Assembly (NCBI GenBank): GCA_030247525.1
Contig: JAOTSC010000009.1
Span: 1-39,966, forward strand
Source: a bacterium
GTDB lineage: Bacteria; Electryoneota; JAOADG01
Length of the DNA: 39,966 nucleotides
Direction: 5' to 3'
Below are positions 14,960 through 24,020 of the stretch, piece by piece. The translations under genes were made by a program, and so were the position numbers. The notes under the pieces are model-generated. The model searched no databases and was not told the DNA's origin. It saw nothing but the letters and a program-made list of their open reading frames with translations. Numbering within the stretch: position 1 is the first letter of the stretch; every line of letters begins with the position of its first letter.

Positions 14960-15865
14960 ATGGTTTCCTCAAATCAAAGAATCCGCCGCTGGACTACATT
15001 GAGTGGCGCGCTTGCATCGTTACTCATCATGGCATGGTTCGCCTATTACGAAAATCTGTCATATCGGCAACTCGCGCAACCAACTTTTCGTTATTTACAG
15101 AACCGCACTTTCACGCATACCCTGCTTCAAGTCGTTTACCTCAATTTGATGCCCTATTATAATCCGTTGACGATGCAGTTTTTTGATGAGTATGAAAAAA
15201 ATCCCGTCGTCGATGGTAAACTACCGATCCTTCAATTACCGCCTCCGATCTCTTACTTCACTGATTTAGTCTACGGTTACAAAACGGGAAATGAAACGGT
15301 ATACCTGTCGCCAACTTTAACTCAGAACAAAATTCCTAAAGCAGAAATCGACACGATGCTTTCGTTGCGCTTTCCCTTTCGCGAAGGATGGCAGTGGGTG
15401 AATCGATGCCGCAAAGTTTTTCGAGTCGATTCAGTGGTTACCGAGAGTGGAAAGCAGCGAATCGTAAGGGAAGACACGGCATTTTACAGCGCGACATTGA
15501 TTGACCGTGAGAAATTCAAGCGGAGCATTCCGGCGTTGATTCAAGTAGGGATTGAACAGAGCGGGTTGTTGCGGGAAATCGAACTGGGAGCGCTTACCAA
15601 CGAACCGAAACACTATTCGGTTGCCATCGAAGCGGTAATCGATGGGAAGTCGTATTACACTTTCGGCGATAAGACGAATAAGATCGCAATCGATTCGTCT
15701 GCCGGGCTGCCATTTATTACCAGTGGGAAGATGTACATTTATACCGAACACGACTTTGAAAAATATTCACTTGACCTTCGTAAAACCGCGCTAATCTGGA
15801 TTTTTGCATTCTTTGTCGTATTTGTCGGGTTCACCATTCTTCACGTACGAAGCTGGTACAAATAG
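14960..15865 (+). CDS. hypothetical membrane-anchored protein, two TM segments
   Basis: A 301-residue protein whose family I do not recognise. A first membrane segment lies at about 14-29 (LSGALASLLIMAWFAYY) and a second at about 277-296 (ALIWIFAFFVVFVGFTI), with a large soluble domain between them that is probably periplasmic: basic residues precede TM1 and follow TM2. The domain is rich in Tyr and Pro in its first part (LPPPISYFTDLVYGY). GGAGGAG immediately upstream sets the ATG at 14960 although the frame is open to 14903. It may be cotranscribed with the ferritin-like gene, with a strong hairpin between them. Confidence 0.7.
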   Translation: MVSSNQRIRRWTTLSGALASLLIMAWFAYYENLSYRQLAQPTFRYLQNRTFTHTLLQVVYLNLMPYYNPLTMQFFDEYEKNPVVDGKLPILQLPPPISYFTDLVYGYKTGNETVYLSPTLTQNKIPKAEIDTMLSLRFPFREGWQWVNRCRKVFRVDSVVTESGKQRIVREDTAFYSATLIDREKFKRSIPALIQVGIEQSGLLREIELGALTNEPKHYSVAIEAVIDGKSYYTFGDKTNKIAIDSSAGLPFITSGKMYIYTEHDFEKYSLDLRKTALIWIFAFFVVFVGFTILHVRSWYK

Positions 15866-15894
15866 TACAGGGCGAACACAAGGTTCGCCCGTAC
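15865..15894. terminator. GTAC-GGGCGAAC palindrome between convergent genes
   Basis: GTACAGGGCGAAC and GTTCGCCCGTAC pair around ACAAG with a single unpaired base. It starts at the stop codon of the membrane-protein gene, before the convergent ferritin-like gene. It resembles the GGGCG-type family 2 palindromes and could serve as a bidirectional transcript end. Confidence 0.5.
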
Positions 15895-15936
15895 TCATAT
15901 CGAGTCGCTTGGAATCGATCTTGTAACGCTATTCGG

Positions 15937-16404
15937 TTAGTCGAGCAAAAGCTCACACTTGCGGATATGTTCCTGCTCGTCGGTGATAATATGGATGATA
16001 GCGTGGAAGAGCCCTTCCGAGTAAAACTCTTCCTCTTCGATTGTCTTCAGCGCCTTTAAAACTTCGCGATATTTCCGCACGGCGCCTTTCTCCATTTCAA
16101 TCGCCATCTTTAGCATCTTGACCGGATCGGTGACCAATTCCATTTTCACCGGAAGGCTTTCGTCGACCGTACCGCCCAAATTATTAATCCATTCGATGAA
16201 TATCTTCAAATCTCCGGTTTCATCGGCGGCGAGATGTTGGAACAATTCAGCAACTTTCGCACTGCGGAAGTCGACCGGTTTGCAGTTTATAGCAAAACTG
16301 TGGTACTGGGCAATCGCATTGATTTCCAGCGTGAGGGATTCGACCAATTTCTTGAGGACAAGCGCTTTACCGCTGTCGCTATTATGAGATTTTTTCGACG
16401 ACAT
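15937..16404 (-). CDS. bacterioferritin-like diiron protein
   Basis: A 155-residue four-helix protein resembling bacterioferritin in spacing. Expected diiron ligands by comparison with E. coli Bfr: E27 (LTLEINAIAQY), E62 (ADETGD), E105 (EMEKGAV), E143 and H146 (DEQEH). The position of Bfr H54 is occupied by Asp (D65), so one histidine ligand is replaced. The heme-ligand methionine of Bfr is not evident. It may be a Bfr variant or a DPS-like/ferritin-like protein that does not form 24-mers. The gene is divergent from the tRNA-Glu promoter. Confidence 0.75.
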   Translation of the reverse strand: MSSKKSHNSDSGKALVLKKLVESLTLEINAIAQYHSFAINCKPVDFRSAKVAELFQHLAADETGDLKIFIEWINNLGGTVDESLPVKMELVTDPVKMLKMAIEMEKGAVRKYREVLKALKTIEEEEFYSEGLFHAIIHIITDEQEHIRKCELLLD

Positions 16405-16509
16405 GTATTTCTCCCATCGTAAATTGAAATTTCCAAGTTGGATTTCCTACCGTTTTATCCAACGATGTTCTGTCTGCGAATCATCACAGGTGATACGAAA
16501 GTTCTTTCC

Positions 16510-16538
16510 TTGACATAGCAGGCAATCTACCGTATCTT
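16510..16538 (+). promoter_or_regulatory. sigma-70-type promoter of tRNA-Glu
   Basis: TTGACA at 16510-16515 and TATCTT at 16533-16538 are separated by exactly 17 bp. The expected transcription start is about 10 bp before the mature tRNA 5' end. This is the best promoter match in the window. Confidence 0.75.
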
Positions 16539-16555
16539 TCGGTTCGCCAAACTCT

Positions 16556-16628
16556 GGCGCATTCGTCTAGGGGTCTAGGACGTCGGCCTCTCACGCCGGT
16601 AACAGGGGTTCGAATCCCCTATGCGCTA
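16556..16628 (+). tRNA. tRNA-Glu (anticodon CTC)
   Basis: The cloverleaf folds: acceptor GGCGCAT with ATGCGCT, anticodon stem TCGGC/GCCGG enclosing CTCTCAC with anticodon CTC, and T arm AGGGG-TTCGAAT-CCCCT. The discriminator is A and CCA is not encoded. The first acceptor pair is G1-U72 rather than G-C. It has its own promoter and terminator. Confidence 0.95.
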
Positions 16629-16643
16629 CTTATCAAGGTTTAG

Positions 16644-16674
16644 TCCCGCATTGCCCATGCGGGCTTTTCTTTTT
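16644..16674 (+). terminator. intrinsic terminator of tRNA-Glu
   Basis: CCCGCAT and ATGCGGG pair around TGCCC and are followed by CTTTTCTTTTT. It begins 16 bases beyond the tRNA and separates it from the EamA transporter gene. Confidence 0.85.
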
Positions 16675-16700
16675 CATTCGGGTTGACTGGGGAAACGTGC

Positions 16701-17612
16701 ATGACTACTGCTCGCAAACCATTTCTGGGTACACTCAATCCGAAGGGAATACCATACCTACTCGCTGTCTACTTCTTTTGGGGCAGCACCTACTTAGCGA
16801 TCCGGATTGCGGTCCGGGGCGGTGATGGGATGCCCCCCTTTATGCTGGGGGTTATCCGCACCGGTATTGCCGGCACAATCCTCCTCACATGGTCATATTT
16901 CCGCTACAAGTCGATTCGCCTGACCAAAACCGAATTCATCGTAAATGCCATCTCCGGTACTCTCCTGTGGGTTGGTGGGAATGGGTTGGTCAATTTTGCC
17001 GAACAACGCGCCGAATCCGGTTATGCCGCGCTGTTGGTAGGTGCGCTTCCGCTATGGGTCACCATTATGGAAGGAATCATCGACCGGAAAGTGCCGACCT
17101 TGAAACTGGTGGGAGCGTTAGTGATCGGCTTTCTGGGTCTTGGGGTACTGCTCTTTCCGGTGATACAACACGGTGACTCCGGCGATATTCTTTCCGCAGT
17201 TGCGTTACTGGCGGCGCCGTTATGCTGGGGTGCCGGGTCGATTCTCATGCAGCGCAAGAAAAGTAGTCTCCCTTCGCTCACCAGTTCCGCGTATCAACAT
17301 CTCTTCGGGTTTGTCGCGATGAGTATAGTCTCCTTGCTCAGTGGGGAAACTCTGCATCCCCTTCCGCTTGAAATCTGGTTAGCGGTAGGATACCTCATCG
17401 TTGCCGGTTCGATAATCGCCTATACTTCCTATCTCACGTCGTTGACATTACTCCCGATATCGGTGGTTACCACGTATGCTTATGTCAATCCGGTCATCGC
17501 CGTACTGCTCGGTTGGTTGCTCATCGATGAACCGGTATCCGGGTGGACCTTGGGCGGCATGGCGCTCATCATCGCCGGTGTGGTCGGTGTCTTCCACGAG
17601 AAGAGAAAGTAG
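16701..17612 (+). CDS. EamA-family (DMT superfamily) transporter
   Basis: A 303-residue inner-membrane protein with about ten transmembrane helices in two EamA repeats. The first repeat begins GIPYLLAVYFFWGSTYLAIRIA and the second ends with ISVVTTYAYVNPVIAVLLGWLLIDEP, both classic. Members export amino acids or other small metabolites; the substrate is not predictable. The ATG at 16701 is preceded by GGGGA; a TTG at 16683 is a weaker alternative. It stands alone between the tRNA terminator and a palindrome cluster. Confidence 0.88.
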   Translation: MTTARKPFLGTLNPKGIPYLLAVYFFWGSTYLAIRIAVRGGDGMPPFMLGVIRTGIAGTILLTWSYFRYKSIRLTKTEFIVNAISGTLLWVGGNGLVNFAEQRAESGYAALLVGALPLWVTIMEGIIDRKVPTLKLVGALVIGFLGLGVLLFPVIQHGDSGDILSAVALLAAPLCWGAGSILMQRKKSSLPSLTSSAYQHLFGFVAMSIVSLLSGETLHPLPLEIWLAVGYLIVAGSIIAYTSYLTSLTLLPISVVTTYAYVNPVIAVLLGWLLIDEPVSGWTLGGMALIIAGVVGVFHEKRK

Positions 17613-17632
17613 GGGATTGCTGTGTTCGGTAG

Positions 17633-17831
17633 GGGCGTACCGCGTACGCCCGTTGTTTTGCAGATGGTGGCTACGGGCTGCCAAGCCCGTTGCGTAGGGG
17701 CGTATTGCAATACGCCCTTTTCTTGTGCGGGATTCAATACAGGCGAGGACGCCTGTCCCTACCAAGCCTTTGATACTATTGGGTACTGACAGGTCTCCAG
17801 ACCTGTATTTATGGGCGTGCGCTGCACGCCC
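17633..17831. repeat. cluster I of short palindromes (six in about 200 bp)
   Basis: Near-perfect palindromes at 17633-17651 (GGGCGTAC arms), 17673-17690 (ACGGGCT arms, preceded by GGTGGCT), 17698-17717 (GGGCGTATTG joined to CAATACGCCC), 17739-17756 (ACAGGCG), 17789-17806 (ACAGGTCT) and 17813-17831 (GGGCGTGC). Their flanks often carry TAGG or CCTAC. They fill the gap between the EamA gene and the 3' end of the LVIVD-repeat gene. They look like dispersed palindromic elements inserted side by side. Confidence 0.8.
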
Positions 17832-17863
17832 CTACCGATCCCCGAACCCCGAATTCCGAGCCC

Positions 17864-19987
17864 CTACTTCAGCAACACCATCTTTTGCGTTTGAGAAAAT
17901 TCCCCTGATTGCAAGCGAAGTAAGTAAGTACCGGTAGAAAGTGATGTTCCATCGAGGGTGACTTTATACGATCCCGGGTTTTGATGAAAGTTCACCAGCG
18001 TTGCCACTTCGCGACCGTTGATATCGAATACTTTCAAGTCGACTTTTCCCGTTTTCGGAATGGTGTACTCAATGGTGGTAGTCGCATTGAATGGGTTAGG
18101 GTAGTTCGGTTTCAGATTAAGAGACTGTGGTACTTCTGTTCCGACTCGATCCACCACTCCGAGTGCTTGCGAGCAGTCGTAGATACCGAATTCCTGTCCA
18201 GCGGCGACATAAGCGAGGTTACCGTTTACTGTAACTTTATATGTATGTGCAAACTCTGGTGTATCGTAAAAACCGACCTCAGTGGGATTCTGTGGATTGC
18301 TGACATTGATGATCCGCAAACAGTCGTAGTCTGCAATATAGGCGTAGCTGCCGGATACATCGACACCATAAGCAAGCCCTGTCGTTACGTAATAACCGAC
18401 TTCTAATGGACTTGCCGGATTGCTAATATTGATGATCCGCAAACCGTAGCTGTAGTCTGCAATATAGGCGTAGTTGCCCGTTATCTTTACATCAGAAGCA
18501 CTCCCAGGTGTATTGTAAGAACCGACTTCAGTCGGATTTGCCGGATTGCTGATATTGATAATTTGTAAACCACTAGTGCCATCTGCTACATAGGCGTGGC
18601 TGCCAACTACTTTTACACCATAAGCCCAGCCAGGTGTATCGTAAAAACCAATCTCTGCGGGATTTGCCGGATTGCTGACATTGATGATCCGCAAACCACT
18701 AGTACCATCTGCTACATAAGCGTGGCTGCCAGATACAGCGACACCATAAGCATTCTCAGGCGTATCGTAAGAACCGACTTCTAAAGGACTTGCCGGATTG
18801 CTGATATTGATGATCCGCAAACCGGAATAGTAGTCTGCGACATAGGCGTAGCCTCCTGCTACCGTAATACCATGAGCTTCTCCCGGTGTATCATAACAAC
18901 CAACCGACGTAGGATTCATAGGATTACTAACGTTGATAATCCGCAGGCCAGAGTTATCATCTGCGACATAGGCGTAGTTACCAGATACCATTGCATCAAG
19001 AGCATCGCCTTGCGTATCGTAAGAACCGACCTCAATAGGGTTTACCGGGTTGCTGACATTGATAATCCGTAATCCTGATAAATATGCCACGACATACGCG
19101 TAGTTGCCTGCCAACGTTACACATGTAGAAACTGGCGAATCGCAAAAACCTACCTCAGTTGGATTAAACGGATTGCTAATGTTGATTATCCGCAGAGATC
19201 CATCTCCCACATAGGCGTAGCTGCCTACAACCGTTACACAATATGCAAACCCTGGAGTATCGTATGAACCAACCGAAATTGGATTTGTAGGATTACTGAC
19301 ATTGATTATCTGTAATCCCGAAGTATAATCCGCTACGTAAGCGTAGCTGCCTGATACAGTAACACCATAAGAAATCCCCGGTGTATCGTAAAAACCGACC
19401 TCTACAGGATTTGCAGGATTGCTGATATCGATGATTCGCAAACTATAAGTATCATCTGCAACATAGGCGTAGTTCCCTGAAATGGCGACATCCCAAGCGT
19501 GACCCGGCGTATCGTAAAAGCCAACTGAAGTAGGATTTGCCGGATTGCTGATGTTAATGATTTGCAATCCCGAAGTACCGTCCGCGACATAGGCGTAGTT
19601 GCCCGCGACCGCTACACTTCGCGAATAACCTGGTGTATCGAAAAAACCGACCTCTATTGGATTTGCTGGATTGCTAACATTGATGATTCGAAGTCCAAAA
19701 TCTGCATCCGTAACATAGGCGTAGTTGCCGGAAACCTTTACATCATTAGCATTACCCGGCGTATTGCAAAAACCTACCTGTGTAGGATTTGCCGGATTTG
19801 TGATATTAACAATCTGCAGTCCAGAAGATCCATCAGCAATATAGGCGTAGTTCCCTGAAACATCGACAGCAAATGAGTACGTGCGCCAGAATCTGCCGAG
19901 ACAGCGGACATGTAAGCTGTCTTGCGCGAAGGAAATTGTGGAAAGGAAAAGAAGAAAACTTATAACCACAAAGCGAAGGTTTCGCAT
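17864..19987 (-). CDS. secreted LVIVD-repeat protein with C-terminal sorting-type domain
   Basis: A 707-residue exported protein. The first 21 residues form a signal peptide ending ISFAQ. From about residue 37 come thirteen repeats of about 42 residues plus a degenerate fourteenth, each of the form [20 protein letters not shown] followed by [14 protein letters not shown]. These are LVIVD repeats, which make beta-propeller blades, and fourteen would suit two seven-bladed propellers. From residue 611 a C-terminal domain with [18 protein letters not shown] and [11 protein letters not shown] resembles the type IX secretion sorting domain of FCB bacteria. It is likely a surface or released adhesion/binding protein. 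AGGAG lies nine bases before the ATG. Both flanks are occupied by palindrome clusters. Confidence 0.9.
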   Translation of the reverse strand: MRNLRFVVISFLLFLSTISFAQDSLHVRCLGRFWRTYSFAVDVSGNYAYIADGSSGLQIVNITNPANPTQVGFCNTPGNANDVKVSGNYAYVTDADFGLRIINVSNPANPIEVGFFDTPGYSRSVAVAGNYAYVADGTSGLQIINISNPANPTSVGFYDTPGHAWDVAISGNYAYVADDTYSLRIIDISNPANPVEVGFYDTPGISYGVTVSGSYAYVADYTSGLQIINVSNPTNPISVGSYDTPGFAYCVTVVGSYAYVGDGSLRIINISNPFNPTEVGFCDSPVSTCVTLAGNYAYVVAYLSGLRIINVSNPVNPIEVGSYDTQGDALDAMVSGNYAYVADDNSGLRIINVSNPMNPTSVGCYDTPGEAHGITVAGGYAYVADYYSGLRIINISNPASPLEVGSYDTPENAYGVAVSGSHAYVADGTSGLRIINVSNPANPAEIGFYDTPGWAYGVKVVGSHAYVADGTSGLQIINISNPANPTEVGSYNTPGSASDVKITGNYAYIADYSYGLRIINISNPASPLEVGYYVTTGLAYGVDVSGSYAYIADYDCLRIINVSNPQNPTEVGFYDTPEFAHTYKVTVNGNLAYVAAGQEFGIYDCSQALGVVDRVGTEVPQSLNLKPNYPNPFNATTTIEYTIPKTGKVDLKVFDINGREVATLVNFHQNPGSYKVTLDGTSLSTGTYLLRLQSGEFSQTQKMVLLK
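18173..19879. repeat. 126-bp coding tandem repeats of the LVIVD protein
   Basis: The repeat shows at DNA level: near-identical blocks such as CATAGGCGTAG and GGATTTGCCGGATTGCTGA recur every 120-126 bp about fourteen times. Such an array can change copy number by slippage or recombination and may be misassembled from short reads. Confidence 0.85.
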
Positions 19988-20108
19988 TGTATCATTCTCC
20001 TGAAGTTGGATAGTAGCTGGTGTTTTCTAATCTGGATACTTATGTGTTAGTCAATATACAAAGTTATTGTTGTATTTGTGTAAAGAGTCACAAACTATCA
20101 AGAGATGA

Positions 20109-20296
20109 GGGGCGGCTGCCAGCCGGCCCTACGGAACGGGCTTGGAAGCCCGTAGCCACCATCATTCAATTCGGGCGGGCGTGGGAGCCCGCCCCTACCC
20201 AAATAAAGGATGGGCGTGTGCCATACAACCCTACGATACGGGTTTGGAAACCTCTTACCACCACTCTCTACTCATAGGGCGTGCGCGGCACGCCTC
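20109..20296. repeat. cluster II of short palindromes
   Basis: Palindromes at 20109-20129 (GGGGCGGCT arms, one mismatch), 20136-20153 (ACGGGCTT with AAGCCCGT, followed by AGCCACC), 20173-20194 (GGGCGGGC) and 20278-20296 (GGGCGTGC), with two degraded copies near 20212-20231 and 20238-20256. The 20136 element plus its flank is the inverted counterpart of the 17673 element, so related elements flank the LVIVD gene in opposite orientation. The remaining 120 bp next to the LVIVD start is AT-rich and should hold its promoter. Confidence 0.75.
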
Positions 20297-20299
20297 TAC

Positions 20300-20333
20300 T
20301 GAGATTGCTTCGTCGCTACGCTCCTCGCAAAGA
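20300..20333. repeat. palindromic repeat family 1, copy H, overlapping a gene end
   Basis: TGAGATTGCTTCGTCGCTAC followed by GCTCCTCGCAAAGAC, same family as 3411-4003 copies. It overlaps the 3' end of the peptidase gene and supplies its last six codons and TAG stop. Confidence 0.8.
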
Positions 20334-21179
20334 CAAATTCGCTTGCACTAATGCTCGGAGGATATTGGATACTGCAATAATGTCGCGCTCGAATACCCCT
20401 TCCTCGGCACAATGATAGGGGAAGATCGATGGCTCAATCGCAATCGATACCACTGCTTGCGGCGTCTCGGTATTCAGAATTTTCCCATACATCAGGTAAT
20501 CGTTGGTGTTGTTCCGGTGCAACACCTCGGGATAGTTCTTCGTGAACCACTCTTCGACTGCGGTCGTATTCTTTAGCAACTGCTCCGTCGGTTCGATTTT
20601 ATTGAATTCCCAATGTTTGCTGTACAATGCGACGCCCGCTTCCCCTTTGAAGAGCGGCGTCGTATCGATGGTCGCAACCAATGCAGGGATACGATTGGTG
20701 GCAATCAAATGCTTGGCGATCCGCTCCGCACCCATCCCGGAGTAGTACCCCTCCCCATTGTTCTTGAGTAAGTGAGGCGCTTGTTTCAATCCGGTACTCT
20801 CTTCCATTTCGGAAAAGAGGAATAGCAAGGTCGGCCGTTGCGGAATGTTGTGAATTTCTTCCAACAATGCGAGCAGAATCCCGACGCCGGTCGCATCGTC
20901 GAGTAACCCGGTTAGTTTCCCATCGACATTAGAAATCGGGAGCGAATCGGTGCGGTCGATGCCGAAGTGATTGATTTTATCGAGGTGCGCCGATACTGCA
21001 ATAAGCTTCGTATCTAGTGTCCCCGGTACCGTGATTATCATGTTGTTGAATGGAACAAACTCCACCGTCGCTCCCGGGACTTTCTCCGCTACTTTTAGTA
21101 ACAACGGATGCAGCCGTTCTTCGTGGCTGCTGAATGAGGGAACCTGCGCGACCGTCTCGACCCATTTTACGATATTCAT
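20316..21179 (-). CDS. zinc aminopeptidase of the M20/M28/M42 type
   Basis: A 287-residue metallopeptidase-fold protein. Metal and catalytic positions visible: VSAHLDK (H65, D67), GLLDDATGVG (D94/D95), SEMEEST (E126/E127) and the late His in FPYHCAEEGVF. These match co-catalytic zinc exopeptidases; the short length and lack of a clear dimerisation insert leave the subfamily open. No signal peptide, so probably cytosolic. The final residues LSLRGA and the stop are encoded by a palindromic repeat, so the original C-terminus was probably replaced. AGGA precedes the ATG. Confidence 0.78.
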   Translation of the reverse strand: MNIVKWVETVAQVPSFSSHEERLHPLLLKVAEKVPGATVEFVPFNNMIITVPGTLDTKLIAVSAHLDKINHFGIDRTDSLPISNVDGKLTGLLDDATGVGILLALLEEIHNIPQRPTLLFLFSEMEESTGLKQAPHLLKNNGEGYYSGMGAERIAKHLIATNRIPALVATIDTTPLFKGEAGVALYSKHWEFNKIEPTEQLLKNTTAVEEWFTKNYPEVLHRNNTNDYLMYGKILNTETPQAVVSIAIEPSIFPYHCAEEGVFERDIIAVSNILRALVQANLSLRGA

Positions 21180-21324
21180 GATTCATCCTGTGTTATTACC
21201 AGAATGTAAGAAATTTCAGGTACAAACAGGACATCGGGGAAAAATGTAACTTGGGGAGAATTTACTTGCATTGCGCGGTTTTACATGCTTTATTCCGCTC
21301 GCACTATTTCCTTGGGGGGAAAAA

Positions 21325-23280
21325 ATGAACCAGTCGAGTAATATCGAAGTACTCTTACGCGAAGAACATCGCTTTCCACCGCCGGACGACTTTCGCAAAA
21401 CCGCGTATGTCTCCGACGAATCGCTCCACGAAGCTGCCCGGCAGGATCCCGAAGCCTTCTGGCGGGAACAGGCAAAGTTTGTCGATTGGATGGAACCGTT
21501 CGACAAAGTGTTGGACGACTCGAATCCACCATTTTACCGCTGGTATGTCGGCGGCAAATTAAACGTCTCCAGCAATTGTCTTGACCGCCATGTCCAAGCT
21601 GGGAATGGCAATAAAGCGGCAATCATCTGGGAAGGGGAACCGGGCGACCGTCGGACGATGACCTACCGCGAATTGTGGCGTTATGTCAATAAATTCGCCA
21701 ATGCCTTGAAGAAACTGGGCATCGTCAAAGGGGATCGCGTCGCGATTTATCTCCCGTTGATTCCCGAAGCGGCGATTGCAATGCTTGCCTGCGCTCGTAT
21801 CGGCGCAATTCACAGTGTCGTTTTCGGCGGATTCTCGCCTGAATCGCTCCGAGACCGGATCAACGACGCCGAAGCGAAACTTTTAATTACTTCCGATGGC
21901 GGGTGGCGGCGCGGCGAAGTGTTACCACTGAAGCACGATTCCGATATCGCCATCATGCAATGCCCATCGATAAAACATGTGGTCATCGTGAAGCGCGGCG
22001 AGTTTTTGCTACGCGTCAAAGAGGGGCGCGACCACTGGTTTCATCGCTTGATGCAAGACCAACCGAATTGGTGCGAACCGGAACCGATGGATGCCAACGA
22101 CCCGCTCTTTACGCTTTATACAAGCGGCTCTACCGGAAAACCGAAGGGGATTCTCCATCATTGCGGCGGGTACTTGGTTGGCGTCAACCGGACGACGCAA
22201 TGGGTGTTCGATTTGAAACCGCAGGATGTGTTCTGGTGTACGGCAGATGTCGGTTGGGTGACCGGACACTCCTATGTCGTTTACGGGCCGCTCTCACTCG
22301 GAGCAACCATCGTGATGTACGAAGGAGCGCCTGATTGGCCGGAGAAGGATCGTTTTTGGGAGCTAATCGAGAAGCATGGCGTGACAGTCTTCTATACCGC
22401 GCCTACTGCGATTCGCGCCTTCATGAAATGGGGTACCGAACATCCGGCGAAACACGATTTATCGACTTTACGGTTGTTGGGAACCGTCGGCGAGCCGATT
22501 AACCCGGCAGCTTGGCTCTGGTATAACGAGCATATCGGTCACAACAAATGTCCGATTGTCGATACGTGGTGGCAGACCGAAACCGGCGGAATCATGATTT
22601 CTCCGCTTCCCGGGATAACGACCACTCGGCCGGGCAGTGCCACGAAAGCGTTGCCGGGGATCGATGCCGCAATTTTGAATGAAGCAGGTGAGGAAGTTCC
22701 GACGGGCTCCGGGGGGTTGCTCGCAATTCGGAAGCCGTGGCCGGCAATGCTGGCAGGTTTGTGGGGCGATCCTGAGCGCTATAAAGCGGTCTATTGGTCG
22801 AAATGGGGCGGTAAATACTACTTCCCGGGGGATGGTTCGCGGAAGGATGAAGACGGCAACTTCTGGCTGCTGGGCCGGGTCGACGATGTGATGAATGTCG
22901 CGGGGCACCGGATTTCGACGATGGAGGTCGAGAGCGCTTTGGTCTCCCATCCGTTAGTTTCGGAAGCCGCGGTCGTCGGGATCGAGCACGAAATCAAAGG
23001 GGAGGCGATTGCCGCGTTTGTGACGCTGAAAGGCGGAAAGATGGGCGATGCCGAACTGGTCGCTCAATTGAAAGATACCGTTGCCACGCAAATCGGCGCG
23101 ATAGCGAAACCGGAGAAAATCCTCTTCAGTTCCGACTTACCGAAAACCCGCAGTGGAAAAATCATGCGGCGACTCTTACGTGACATCGCGGCGGGACGCG
23201 TCCTCGGCGATACAACTACCCTTGCCGACCCCAGCGTCGTAGATTTCCTGAAGAAGAAGTACGAAGAGCAGGAGTCGTAA
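21325..23280 (+). CDS. acsA: acetyl-CoA synthetase (AMP-forming)
   Basis: Activates acetate with ATP and CoA via acetyl-AMP. The 651 residues match E. coli Acs (652). Motifs in order: P-loop [11 protein letters not shown] (265-275), [42 protein letters not shown], and the regulatory lysine K612 in RSGKIMRR, the target of acetylation in studied homologues. The ATG at 21325 has GGGGGGA shortly upstream; the longer frame start at 21271 lacks homology. A weak promoter (TTGCAT/TTTATT, 17-bp spacing) lies at 21266-21294. It supplies acetyl-CoA and complements the acyl-CoA genes of the window. Propionyl-CoA synthetase is a less likely alternative. Confidence 0.94.
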   Translation: MNQSSNIEVLLREEHRFPPPDDFRKTAYVSDESLHEAARQDPEAFWREQAKFVDWMEPFDKVLDDSNPPFYRWYVGGKLNVSSNCLDRHVQAGNGNKAAIIWEGEPGDRRTMTYRELWRYVNKFANALKKLGIVKGDRVAIYLPLIPEAAIAMLACARIGAIHSVVFGGFSPESLRDRINDAEAKLLITSDGGWRRGEVLPLKHDSDIAIMQCPSIKHVVIVKRGEFLLRVKEGRDHWFHRLMQDQPNWCEPEPMDANDPLFTLYTSGSTGKPKGILHHCGGYLVGVNRTTQWVFDLKPQDVFWCTADVGWVTGHSYVVYGPLSLGATIVMYEGAPDWPEKDRFWELIEKHGVTVFYTAPTAIRAFMKWGTEHPAKHDLSTLRLLGTVGEPINPAAWLWYNEHIGHNKCPIVDTWWQTETGGIMISPLPGITTTRPGSATKALPGIDAAILNEAGEEVPTGSGGLLAIRKPWPAMLAGLWGDPERYKAVYWSKWGGKYYFPGDGSRKDEDGNFWLLGRVDDVMNVAGHRISTMEVESALVSHPLVSEAAVVGIEHEIKGEAIAAFVTLKGGKMGDAELVAQLKDTVATQIGAIAKPEKILFSSDLPKTRSGKIMRRLLRDIAAGRVLGDTTTLADPSVVDFLKKKYEEQES

Positions 23281-23316
23281 TTTTACTATAACGACACTCG
23301 CGTTCAAATAAATAGC

Positions 23317-23350
23317 AAGGAGCAATAACCGTAATGTTTATTGCTCCTTT
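23317..23350 (+). terminator. intrinsic terminator after acsA
   Basis: AAGGAGCAATAA and TTATTGCTCCTT form a twelve-base stem, followed by TTATTTGTC. It begins 36 bp beyond the acsA stop and, being symmetric, could also end the convergent gene at 23401. Confidence 0.75.
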
Positions 23351-23400
23351 ATTTGTCAATTTAAAAAAATATTTTTATTTATTTCTGCTATATATATACT

Positions 23401-23826
23401 CTAAGTATGCAACGGACACAACGTATTCTTGCAACTGGGACAGACGTGATGAGCGATTTCCCAGACGATGAAAAGGGCGAGCGCCCAAAAGAGGAGGGCA
23501 TGGTAGAGGTAACTCCAGAGCCAGACTTGCGGGAAGGCGACCACCGCAAAAAACGAACTTGCCATCCCCACCACATCCCACTTGGTGTATTTTCCTACCG
23601 GACGTTTCGGCATTTTCTTTGCCATCATCCCAAGAATAATATGACTACATTGGTGTTTACTACAACATTTACAGCAAAATGAGTAGACAATTCCCAAAGT
23701 ACCAAGGACAGTGACCACCAGATATAACCATCCATACAGCGCCGAAGATTGGAAAACCGTCCAAGCAGCGATACCGACCGCCAAAAAGAAGAGGAGGATG
23801 CTGATAAGACCGTGAACACGTTTCAT
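23401..23826 (-). CDS. four-TM membrane protein with two Cys clusters
   Basis: A 141-residue inner-membrane protein of a family I do not recognise. Hydrophobic segments at about 8-24, 30-48, 86-104 and 108-124 suggest four helices. Two Cys-rich motifs follow TM2 and TM4: FCCKCCSKHQC (C51, C52, C54, C55, C60) and HHVCPSCKNTLC (C129, C132, C137). With the N-terminus inside, both clusters would be cytoplasmic and close to each other, suggesting a metal or redox site. It converges on acsA and is divergent from the secreted protein gene. Confidence 0.65.
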   Translation of the reverse strand: MKRVHGLISILLFFLAVGIAAWTVFQSSALYGWLYLVVTVLGTLGIVYSFCCKCCSKHQCSHIILGMMAKKMPKRPVGKYTKWDVVGMASSFFAVVAFPQVWLWSYLYHALLFWALALFIVWEIAHHVCPSCKNTLCPLHT

Positions 23827-24020
23827 GAAATCTCCAGTAGATAGCGTTGATTTTCTACAAAACTAACAATCTGTGATTGCTCCTGCAATGTGAGAGACAA
23901 CCAGTTATTCTCAGAGAGATGATCAGGAATGTGAAATCTATTGTAACTAAACGAATACTCTTGCCTTCTTACAATTCGGTAGGTACCTTGAAACAGACTC
24001 CACTCCCTGAGAGGCATGCT

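Noticed and set aside
17981-19858. Plus-strand frames opposite the LVIVD-repeat gene
   Set aside because: Their repeats mirror the coding repeats of the minus strand (runs of [10 protein letters not shown]-like sequence) and vanish where the LVIVD frame ends; they are antisense shadows.
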